This document shows, piece after piece, positions 1 to 5,605 of a stretch of 6,689 bases of DNA. Each line of letters starts with the position of its first letter. The first letter of the stretch is position 1. Below the pieces are notes generated by a model. The model searched no databases, was not told where the DNA came from, and saw only the letters and a program-made list of their open reading frames with translations. Position numbers and translations under genes: made by a program. Origin of the DNA: Clostridiales bacterium (lineage in GTDB: Bacteria; Bacillota; Clostridia; Oscillospirales; Oscillospiraceae); assembly GCA_003516765.1 (NCBI GenBank), contig DPCD01000172.1:1-6689 (forward strand), read 5' to 3'.

Positions 1-80
1 TCATGCCGACCTATACCGCGATGCTGGCGCTGCGCGGCACGATTGCCAAGCGCTACGGCTATAAGGAATTCTGGCAGTAA
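1..80 (+). CDS. murT: MurT C-terminus (lipid II isoglutaminyl synthase, Mur ligase-like subunit), partial
   Basis: The open frame entering from the left edge encodes a short tail containing PTYTAMLALRG and ending KEFWQ before TAA at 78-80. The PTYTAML type of ending is what I know from the C-terminal domain (DUF1727) of MurT, and the gene directly downstream is an unmistakable GatD partner. MurT is the ATP-using, Mur-ligase-like subunit that activates the alpha-carboxyl of D-Glu in lipid II on the cytoplasmic side, and GatD supplies ammonia. Only about 25 residues are visible, so the catalytic core cannot be checked. The stop codon overlaps the gatD ribosome binding site, which indicates one transcript. 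The identification leans on both the tail sequence and its neighbour. Confidence 0.82.
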   Translation, partial: MPTYTAMLALRGTIAKRYGYKEFWQ

Positions 81-86
81 GGAGGG
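79..86 (+). promoter_or_regulatory. gatD ribosome binding site overlapping the murT stop
   Basis: AAGGAGGG starts within the murT TAA and lies 6 nt before the gatD ATG. It is a near-perfect Shine-Dalgarno sequence, fixes the gatD start, and couples translation of the two subunits. Confidence 0.85.
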
Positions 87-92
87 AAGAAT

Positions 93-821
93 ATGGAACT
101 GAACATCTGTCATCTCTATCCCGATATTCTGAACCTTTACGGCGACCGGGGCAACATTCTGTGTATGCGCAAGCGCCTTGCCTGGCGGGGCATTGATGTG
201 AACGTCGACGAGGTCTCCATCGGGCAGAAGCTGGAAGCTTCGAAATACGATCTTCTTTTCATCGGCGGCGGACAGGATTTTGAGCAGGAGGTCCTGCTTC
301 CTGATCTGCGCGGGGCGAAGACCGAGGAGCTGAAAGCCGCGATCGAAGACAATCTTCCCGTGCTTGCCATCTGCGGCGGCTATCAGATGCTGGGGCAGTA
401 TTACAAGACCTGGGACGGCGTGCAGTGCGATTTTACAGGCGCGCTGGACCTCTACACAGTCGGTTCGAAGCAGCGCATGATCGGAAACTATATGTTCACC
501 TGCGACGAGCTGGGCTGCACGGTCGTGGGCTTTGAGAACCACTCCGGCAAAACTTATTTGGGAGACGGCGTCAAGCCCATCGGCAAGGTGCTGGCAGGCT
601 ACGGCAACAACGGGGAAGACAGCTTCGAAGGCGCGCGCTACAAGAACGTCTTCGCAACCTACTCGCACGGCTGTCTGCTTCCCAAAAATCCGCAGATTGC
701 GGACTTCGTGCTGAAAACGGCGCTGGAGCGCAAATACGGCGCGATGGAATTAAAGCCGCTGGACAATACGCTCGAGTGCGCGGCGCACGACTACATGCAG
801 AAGCGTCTGTCGGAAAAGTAA
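93..821 (+). CDS. gatD: GatD, lipid II isoglutaminyl synthase glutamine amidotransferase subunit
   Basis: This 242-residue protein is a class I glutamine amidotransferase of the CobB/CobQ-like type. It hydrolyses glutamine and passes ammonia to MurT, which converts the D-Glu of lipid II to D-isoglutamine. Visible motifs are the N-terminal LYPDILNLYGDRGN stretch typical of GatD, the oxyanion-region IGGGQDFEQ (about residues 57-65), the nucleophile elbow AICGGYQMLG with catalytic Cys94, and YSHGCLLPKNP with candidate catalytic His192. Cys94 lies at the same number as the known nucleophile of Staphylococcus aureus GatD. The length fits the family. The ATG at 93 is preceded at 79-86 by AAGGAGGG, which includes the last bases of the murT stop, so the two subunits are probably translated in balance. 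No promoter is apparent between them. Confidence 0.96.
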   Translation: MELNICHLYPDILNLYGDRGNILCMRKRLAWRGIDVNVDEVSIGQKLEASKYDLLFIGGGQDFEQEVLLPDLRGAKTEELKAAIEDNLPVLAICGGYQMLGQYYKTWDGVQCDFTGALDLYTVGSKQRMIGNYMFTCDELGCTVVGFENHSGKTYLGDGVKPIGKVLAGYGNNGEDSFEGARYKNVFATYSHGCLLPKNPQIADFVLKTALERKYGAMELKPLDNTLECAAHDYMQKRLSEK

Positions 822-830
822 AAAACGCAA

Positions 831-862
831 AATCCCTCTCACCGTAATTGGAGAGAGGGATT
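831..862. terminator. Bidirectional intrinsic terminator between gatD and the UDG gene
   Basis: AATCCCTCTC at 831-840 pairs perfectly with GAGAGGGATT at 853-862, giving a 10-bp stem; part of the 12-nt loop can pair further. On the plus strand the stem runs into a T-rich stretch (CTTCTTT), and on the minus strand into TTGCGTTTTTT. The hairpin begins 9 nt past the gatD stop and 5 nt past the stop of the convergent glycosylase gene, so it can serve both transcripts. The T-tracts are interrupted, so efficiency in each direction is uncertain. Confidence 0.82.
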
Positions 863-867
863 CTTCT

Positions 868-1431
868 TTATGGGGTATGCGTGCAGAGCTCGGCAGCTTT
901 TGCCTGCAGGCTTTTGAGGTCCCGGAACGTATCGGGGCGCTTGGTCACATCGCGCAGGAGCGCCGAAGGGTGGTACATCGCGGTAAACCAGATGCCGCCC
1001 TTCTGTTCCCAGGTGCCATGGTCGCGTGAGATTTTGAAGTCCTCGCGAATCAGCTTCATCGCGGCAATTCTTCCGAGGCAGACGATGATTTTGGGGTTCA
1101 ACAGCTTCGTCTGTTTGCGCAGATAGCCGATGCAGGCGTCCTGCTCGGTGCCGAGCGGGTCGCGGTTGTGCGGCGGGCGGCATTTGACGATGTTTGCGAT
1201 ATAGCAGTTGTGCCGGCCGAGGTCGATGATGCGCAGCATATCGTCCAGCAGCTTTCCGGCAGGACCGACAAATGGCTCACCGGTCAGATCCTCCTGCTCA
1301 CCCGGACCCTCGCCGACGAAGAGAATCTCCGCGTCCGTGGGTCCGACGCCGAATACAACGTTGTGCCGCGTCTGGCACAGGGGACACATCGTACATTGCA
1401 GGCACATTGCCCGCAGCTCTTCCCAGCCCAT
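868..1431 (-). CDS. Uracil-DNA glycosylase, family 4-type with 4Fe-4S cluster
   Basis: This 187-residue protein removes uracil from DNA to start base excision repair. Motif A is GEGPGEQED at about residues 40-48, followed by GEPFVGPAGKLLD, and motif B is YHPSALLRD with HPS at 154-156. The cysteines expected to hold the iron-sulfur cluster are in the N-terminal CxxC (Cys13, Cys16) and in KCRPPHNRDP...DAC (Cys84, Cys100, spaced CX15C). Cys10 and Cys19 add to a CX2CX2CX2C run. The ATG at 1431 is supported by AAGGAAGG just upstream; the open frame continues further up to about 1620, but that part is antisense-phase reading of the carboxypeptidase tail. It starts 20 nt after the carboxypeptidase stop and so probably shares its transcript. 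Family 4 fits the size and motifs; family 5 is less likely. Confidence 0.94.
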   Translation of the reverse strand: MGWEELRAMCLQCTMCPLCQTRHNVVFGVGPTDAEILFVGEGPGEQEDLTGEPFVGPAGKLLDDMLRIIDLGRHNCYIANIVKCRPPHNRDPLGTEQDACIGYLRKQTKLLNPKIIVCLGRIAAMKLIREDFKISRDHGTWEQKGGIWFTAMYHPSALLRDVTKRPDTFRDLKSLQAKAAELCTHTP

Positions 1432-1451
1432 GGTGACCTTCCTTTCTGCGA

Positions 1452-2948
1452 CTATTCCTCGCGGTCGTCGCGGTAGCGGCGGCGATACTGCTTTTCCAGA
1501 TCCCGTCTGCGTTTTTCCAGCCGCAGGCGGCGAAGTCTTCTGCGGCGGATCTGCAGCAGCACCAGCAGAATCAGAAACGCCGCTATCACACCCAGAATCA
1601 GAAACACAATCCATTTCCACCAGTTTTGCTGGATATAGGCGGTGGAGGTGGAGGCAACCGAGGAAAACTCGGAGCGCGTAACGTCCGCAATTGCCAGAAG
1701 ATCTGTTTCGTCGATCAGCTCGTTACCGTAATAGACCCGCGCCAGACCGAGCTTCTGCCCCTCTGAGACGGGCGCTTCGACTTCCTTTGCATCCAGCAGA
1801 ACCTCGGTTCGCAGCGCGTCGGGGTTGTAGTTTGCAGGAAGCAGCAGCCGCACGTCCTTTGCCGGTGCAACGGCGACCGCCTCGGAGCCTGCCGAGTTGA
1901 GAACCGTTACCTGATCGATGGGGTAGAGCGGAGACAGCGCCGTTACATAGAAGAAGTTGTCAAACCCGTAGTCCAGCAGCTTGATCGTCTCCGGAAAACT
2001 CTCCATGAGAAGGTCGCCCGTGTCGAGAATCGACGTCTTCGCGCCGCACAGCACGGACAAAAACCGGATGCCGTCGTCCTCCGCCGTCGCAATCAGACAT
2101 CTGCCCGCTGCGCTGGTGTAGCCGGTCTTGACGCCCGTGGCGCGGGAATAGTAGAGCGAGTTGCCGGTCGACTTGTAGATCAGCATATTGGTGGTCTTGA
2201 GCTTGTGTTCCTCGCCAGTTGCGCTGGCGGGGATGACATACTCGGCAGTATCGACGATTTGTCGGAAGTTTTCGCTTTTGAGCGCCGCCTGCGTGATAAT
2301 TGCCAGGTCACGCGCGGTGGTGTAGTGGCTCTCGTCGTGCAGACCATGGGGATTGTTGAAGTGCGTGTCCTTGCAGCCGAGGGCGTAGGCGCGCTCGTTC
2401 ATCATACGCACAAAATCAGCAACGGACCCTGCAATATATTCCGCGACCGCATTCGCCGCGTCATTGCCGGAGCTGACCATCATGCAGTACAGAAGATTCT
2501 CCAGCGTGATCTGCTCGCCAACCTTGAGCCCCACGACGCTGCTGTCCTGATCGAGCCCCGAGAGCGCCGACTCGTCGACGGTAATGACGTCCGAAAGGTT
2601 GCCGTTTTCCAGCGCCAGCAGGCACGTCATGATTTTGGTCAGACTTGCCGGATATACACGAACGTCCGCGTCCTGCTCATAGACGGTCCGCCCGGTGTTG
2701 AGGTCGATGAGCAGCGCCGCCTTTGCCGCAACCGTAAAGCTGGGATCGGCGGAGACGATGACCTCCTGGGAAGATTCTTGCTCTGCCGTATCCTGCGCAT
2801 CGCCGGAAGCATCGGCAGATGCATCAGCGGAAGCGGTTGCAGACGGGTCTTCTGCGGCAGGCTCCGCTGCGGCAAGAAGCGGCAGCGTCAGGCAGGAGAG
2901 TGTTAAAAGAAGCGTCAGAAGAAGTACGAGAATTCTTGTTTTTTTCAT
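1452..2948 (-). CDS. D-alanyl-D-alanine carboxypeptidase (PBP5/DacA-like, peptidase S11) with C-terminal membrane anchor
   Basis: This 498-residue penicillin-binding protein is expected to remove the terminal D-Ala from peptidoglycan pentapeptides outside the membrane. It has a signal peptide (about residues 1-28, MKKTRIL then a Leu-rich core ending LLAAAE) and an Ala/Ser/Asp/Glu-rich low-complexity linker (29-67). All three active-site motifs are intact: Ser102-Leu-Thr-Lys105, Ser160-Gly-Asn162 and Lys274-Thr-Gly276. A PBP5-type C-terminal beta domain covers about 330-426. Unusually, it ends in a hydrophobic helix (about 444-467) and then roughly 31 very Arg-rich residues, where canonical DacA has an amphipathic helix. 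The ATG at 2948 is chosen because GGTGAT, part of the full anti-Shine-Dalgarno complement, lies 5 nt upstream; the preceding TTG at 2951 is poorly spaced. It is driven by a consensus promoter at 3007-3035 and followed by the glycosylase gene. DacF-like sporulation roles are possible; the exact paralog is not resolved. Confidence 0.95.
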   Translation of the reverse strand: MKKTRILVLLLTLLLTLSCLTLPLLAAAEPAAEDPSATASADASADASGDAQDTAEQESSQEVIVSADPSFTVAAKAALLIDLNTGRTVYEQDADVRVYPASLTKIMTCLLALENGNLSDVITVDESALSGLDQDSSVVGLKVGEQITLENLLYCMMVSSGNDAANAVAEYIAGSVADFVRMMNERAYALGCKDTHFNNPHGLHDESHYTTARDLAIITQAALKSENFRQIVDTAEYVIPASATGEEHKLKTTNMLIYKSTGNSLYYSRATGVKTGYTSAAGRCLIATAEDDGIRFLSVLCGAKTSILDTGDLLMESFPETIKLLDYGFDNFFYVTALSPLYPIDQVTVLNSAGSEAVAVAPAKDVRLLLPANYNPDALRTEVLLDAKEVEAPVSEGQKLGLARVYYGNELIDETDLLAIADVTRSEFSSVASTSTAYIQQNWWKWIVFLILGVIAAFLILLVLLQIRRRRLRRLRLEKRRRDLEKQYRRRYRDDREE

Positions 2949-2976
2949 CAAACATCACCATTTTATTGAATCGGCA

Positions 2977-3006
2977 TTGCCGAAGTTACGCCATCTGTGC
3001 TAGAAT
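2977..3006 (+). promoter_or_regulatory. Extended -10 promoter for the ComEA-type/two-component operon
   Basis: TTGCCG (2977-2982, 4 of 6 consensus positions) is followed after 18 nt by TAGAAT (3001-3006, 5 of 6). The latter is preceded by TGC, the extended -10 element. Transcription would begin near 3013, leaving a leader of about 45 nt before the ATG at 3059. The -10 box touches the -10 box of the opposing promoter. A TATTAT at 3006-3011 is an alternative -10. Confidence 0.68.
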
Positions 3007-3035
3007 ATTATATAAGCAAATGTGCGCTGTGTCAA
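3007..3035 (-). promoter_or_regulatory. Consensus sigma-A promoter for the carboxypeptidase-UDG operon
   Basis: Read on the minus strand, TTGACA (3035-3030) is followed after exactly 17 nt by TATAAT (3012-3007). Both hexamers match the consensus perfectly. Transcription would begin near 3000, giving a leader of about 50 nt before the ATG at 2948. This is one of the clearest promoters the sequence could show. Confidence 0.88.
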
Positions 3036-3058
3036 TCTTACGGGCAGGAGGGAGCCGG

Positions 3059-3493
3059 ATGCGAACAAAGAACAGTCAGCTGCTGCTTGCGCTTCTGGCG
3101 CTGCTGACCATGGTTTTCTCGATTGGCTTTTTCATCGGGCGGCAGTCGATTCCCTATGAGGTTGCGGCGCAGACCGAACATGCGGTCAAACAGACCGACG
3201 AGCTTCCTGCGCAGGAGGAATCGGACAAACCGGACGCTGCGGCGGAAAACGAGTCGGAAGCGGAAGAAGCGGCGCAGCCGGAGATTACGTATCCGCTGGA
3301 TCTCAACCGCGCGACGCTCGAGGAGCTGATGACACTGCCGCGCATCGGAGAAAAACTGGCGCAGCGGATTCTGGACTACCGCGCGCAGTATGGGCGCTTT
3401 TCCGCGCCGGAGCAGCTGATGGATGTCGAGGGCATCGGAGAGGGGACATTTGAAGGTCTCCGGGAACTTGTAACAGTGGAGGATTCCAAATGA
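3059..3493 (+). CDS. Membrane-anchored ComEA-type helix-hairpin-helix protein
   Basis: This 144-residue protein has an N-terminal membrane segment (about residues 7-27), an acidic Glu/Ala-rich linker (about 40-76), and a C-terminal ComEA-type double helix-hairpin-helix domain (about 79-141). The domain begins LDLNRATLEELMTLPRIG and carries the second hairpin at VEGIGEGTFEGL. ComEA proteins sit outside the membrane and bind double-stranded DNA during competence uptake. This one lacks the SLBB domain between anchor and HhH that Bacillus ComEA has, so it is a minimal form; DNA uptake is not proven. AGGAGG at 3046-3051 lies 7 nt before the ATG, and readings upstream would run through the promoter. 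Its stop overlaps the next start as ATGA, so it is translationally coupled to the response regulator. No comEC or comEB is seen nearby. Confidence 0.88.
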   Translation: MRTKNSQLLLALLALLTMVFSIGFFIGRQSIPYEVAAQTEHAVKQTDELPAQEESDKPDAAAENESEAEEAAQPEITYPLDLNRATLEELMTLPRIGEKLAQRILDYRAQYGRFSAPEQLMDVEGIGEGTFEGLRELVTVEDSK

Positions 3494-4176
3494 AAATACT
3501 GGTAGTAGACGACGAAAAGCTCCTGGTCAAGGGCATTCGGTTCAATCTGGAAAATGAGGGCTATGAGGTCATTACCGGCTGCGATGGCATGGAGGCGGTG
3601 GAGTTGGCGGGAAGCGAAAACCCAGACCTCATTGTGCTCGACCTTATGATGCCGCGGCTTGACGGTCTGGAGGCGTGCAGCAAAATTCGCGAGTTTTCGG
3701 ATGTTCCGATTATTATGTTAACTGCGAAGGCAGACGACATGGACAAGCTTCTCGGTTTTGAGCATGGCGCGGACGATTATCTGACGAAGCCGTTTAACAT
3801 TCTCGAGCTCAAGGCGCGCATCAAGGCGCTTCTGCGGCGCAGCAGAGCCGGTCAGAAGCAGCAGGCGCAGCCGGACAGCAAGCTTGTCTGCGGGCATATT
3901 ACGCTCGACCGCGACGCGCGCGATGCGTATAACGACGGGCAGCTTGTCGACCTGACGGCGAAGGAGTTTGACCTGATGGAGCTTCTGATGCGAAACCCGA
4001 ACCGGGTCTACTCGCGCGAGTTGCTGCTCAACGCCATCTGGGGCTACGACACCAGCAGCGATATCCGCACCGTGGACGTGCATATCCGGCGGCTTCGTGA
4101 AAAGCTCGAGCGCAGCCCTGCCGCGCCGGAGCATATTATGACCAAGTGGGGAGTGGGCTACTATTTCAAGTTCTAA
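3490..4176 (+). CDS. OmpR/PhoB-family response regulator
   Basis: This 228-residue DNA-binding regulator has a receiver domain (1-118) and a winged-helix domain (about 130-228). The receiver shows the acidic pair Asp7-Asp8 in VVDDE, phosphoacceptor Asp51 in VLDLMMP, Thr78 in MLTAK and Lys100 in LTKPF, all intact. The effector domain has LTAKEFDLMELL, the recognition-helix region with RTVDVHIRRLREKLE, and the closing WGVGYYF wing. This is the WalR/PhoP/PhoB architecture. The start overlaps the upstream stop (ATGA at 3490-3493), with GTGGAGGAT as ribosome binding site at 3476-3484. It should be phosphorylated by the kinase encoded immediately downstream. Target genes cannot be read from the window, although autoregulation is plausible. 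The exact ortholog is not assigned. Confidence 0.95.
   Translation: MKILVVDDEKLLVKGIRFNLENEGYEVITGCDGMEAVELAGSENPDLIVLDLMMPRLDGLEACSKIREFSDVPIIMLTAKADDMDKLLGFEHGADDYLTKPFNILELKARIKALLRRSRAGQKQQAQPDSKLVCGHITLDRDARDAYNDGQLVDLTAKEFDLMELLMRNPNRVYSRELLLNAIWGYDTSSDIRTVDVHIRRLREKLERSPAAPEHIMTKWGVGYYFKF
4150..4165 (+). other. Candidate AUU start of the sensor kinase with ribosome binding site
   Basis: GGAG at 4150-4153 lies 9 nt before an ATT at 4163-4165 that is in frame with the kinase. From there the frame reads 23 residues, including KRRLRLFSNSSQLRNALAY, up to the first ATG. That gives a basic cytoplasmic head followed by a full-length TM1. No ATG, GTG or TTG exists in this frame between the TGA at 4139-4141 and the ATG at 4232. 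CTG codons at 4184 and 4190 are alternatives but have no obvious ribosome binding site. GGAG is also constrained as part of the regulator's WGVG codons, so it could be coincidental. Confidence 0.4.
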
Positions 4177-4231
4177 ACGCCGTCTGCGGCTGTTTTCCAA
4201 CAGCTCCCAGCTGAGAAACGCGCTGGCATAC

Positions 4232-5605
4232 ATGGTCATTGCGTCGCTGGCGCTGATGTTTCTGAATATTTACTCGGCGAGCAACACAAGAGAGCTGATG
4301 TTTCAGGCGAAGTATGCCTCCGTGCAGGACAAGATTCAGGTCGTCGCCTCGTCCTTTGAGACGGCGGACACGCTCAGTACCGAGACGGTCGATCAGGTCA
4401 TTTCCGTCCTGGGCGATATCAACGTCAGCCGTCTACTGATCACAGACGCCGAAGGAAAGGTGCTGTATGACTCGTCCATCAACCAGAATGCGGTCGGGAA
4501 ATACGCGCTTTTGGAGGCGGTGGCGCAGGCGCTGGGCGGAAACGATGTGTTTCACTGTACCTATCATGCGGGCGCGCTGCAAAGCTATGCAGCGGTTCCG
4601 ATCATGTCGCGCGCAAACCCGATCGGCTGCGTATACGTGATGGACTTTGACGCCGAACAGGGCGAGATTATTGAAAATCTCGAACGGAATATTCTGCGCG
4701 GGTCGTGGATTCTGCTGGGCGGCATGATTCTGTGTTCGGCGGTTTTTTCCGTGGTCAGCTCGAAGCGCATGCGAAAGATTCTGCTTTCCATGCGCCTGGT
4801 CCGCGAGGGCGAATACAGCCACAAAATCCAGATGCGCGGCGACGACGAGTATACGACGCTTGCCACGGAGTTCAATAAGCTCACTGACCGCCTGCAGGAA
4901 TCGGAGGCGACGCAGCGGCAGTTTGTATCCGATGCGTCGCATGAGCTGAAAACGCCGCTGGCGTCGATCAAGCTGCTGTCCGATTCCATTTTGCAGAACG
5001 ATATGGACGCGGATACGATGCGCGAGTTTGTCAGCGACATCGGAAATGAATCAGACCGCCTGACGCGCATGACGCAGAAGCTGCTGACGCTCAGCAAGGC
5101 GGACGCGGAAACGGTCTGCGACCATGAGGTGGTAGACCTGAGCGAGATTGTCCGACGGGTCTTTCGCATGCTCGTGCCACTGGCAGACAAAACGGAGGTC
5201 CGGCTCACGGCAAATCTGGACCGGGGCTGCTTTGTGCTTTCGATGGAGGACGACGCCTACCAGATCATTTTCAATCTGGTTGAAAACGGCATCAAATATA
5301 ACCATTCCGGCGGCTGCGTCCATGTGACGGTCAGCCACACGCAGGAAGATGTGGAGCTGCTGGTCGAGGATACCGGTATGGGCATCCCGCAGGCAGCGAT
5401 TGAGCATATTTTCGAGCGCTTCTACCGCGTGGACAAGGCGCGTTCGCGGCAGGCGGGCGGCTCCGGGCTGGGGCTTTCGATTGTCCACGAACTGGTGGAG
5501 CGAAATTTCGGTTCCATTGCCGTTTCCTCGGAGGAGGGCAAGGGCACGCACTTTACCGTGCGGATGCCGTATTTTGCGCTGGAGGAGGACGAGGACGATG
5601 CGTAG
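4232..5605 (+). CDS. Two-TM sensor histidine kinase (HAMP-HisKA-HATPase), start uncertain
   Basis: From the ATG at 4232 this is 457 residues, and it is the cognate kinase of the upstream regulator. TM1 begins at or before the N-terminus (to about residue 15). An extracytoplasmic sensor region (about 16-156) resembles a PAS/Cache fold, with RLLITDAEGKVLYDSS near 67-82 and a return strand near 131-140. TM2 is about 158-176, HAMP about 177-228. The HisKA motif is DASHELKTPLAS with His237. HATPase motifs are FNLVENGIKYN (N-box, Asn348/Asn352), DTGMGIP, FERFYRVD and GGSGLGLSI. All catalytic elements are present. There is no cytoplasmic PAS domain, unlike WalK. The ATG at 4232 has no Shine-Dalgarno and falls inside TM1. 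The same frame is open back to 4142 and encodes a basic stretch before TM1, so the true protein is probably about 20 residues longer. The last residues are acidic (EEDEDDA) and their codons provide the ribosome binding site of the next gene. Confidence 0.92.
   Translation: MVIASLALMFLNIYSASNTRELMFQAKYASVQDKIQVVASSFETADTLSTETVDQVISVLGDINVSRLLITDAEGKVLYDSSINQNAVGKYALLEAVAQALGGNDVFHCTYHAGALQSYAAVPIMSRANPIGCVYVMDFDAEQGEIIENLERNILRGSWILLGGMILCSAVFSVVSSKRMRKILLSMRLVREGEYSHKIQMRGDDEYTTLATEFNKLTDRLQESEATQRQFVSDASHELKTPLASIKLLSDSILQNDMDADTMREFVSDIGNESDRLTRMTQKLLTLSKADAETVCDHEVVDLSEIVRRVFRMLVPLADKTEVRLTANLDRGCFVLSMEDDAYQIIFNLVENGIKYNHSGGCVHVTVSHTQEDVELLVEDTGMGIPQAAIEHIFERFYRVDKARSRQAGGSGLGLSIVHELVERNFGSIAVSSEEGKGTHFTVRMPYFALEEDEDDA

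Noticed and set aside
1432..1620. N-terminal extension of the uracil-DNA glycosylase
   Set aside because: This stretch overlaps the Arg-rich end of the carboxypeptidase in another frame and shows no glycosylase features; the ATG at 1431 has a good ribosome binding site.
2780..2870. Short GCATC/GCGGAAGC-type repeats as a possible repeat element
   Set aside because: They encode the Ala/Ser/Asp linker of the carboxypeptidase and are explained by low-complexity coding.
2205..2906. Long plus-strand open frame opposite the carboxypeptidase
   Set aside because: It is an antisense shadow of a gene with all catalytic motifs, has no recognisable domain and comes from GC-rich codon bias.
2826..2955. 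Small minus-strand frame from the ATG at 2955, out of frame with the carboxypeptidase start
   Set aside because: The ATG is part of the GGTGATG Shine-Dalgarno of the true gene and has none of its own; the peptide is a shifted reading of the signal peptide and linker.
2996..3025. TGTGC repeated at 2996-3000 and 3021-3025 as a possible regulator box
   Set aside because: Five bases repeated at 25-nt spacing is weak and expected by chance; it does not match the WalR- or PhoB-type direct-repeat layout.
2819..3058. Upstream extension of the ComEA-type protein
   Set aside because: It would run through the divergent promoters and the carboxypeptidase start; the ATG at 3059 has an ideal AGGAGG and begins a membrane anchor.
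5349..5597. Longer open frame running into the GerMN lipoprotein from upstream
   Set aside because: It lies inside the kinase HATPase domain in another frame. The lipoprotein signal peptide and ribosome binding site fix the start at 5598.
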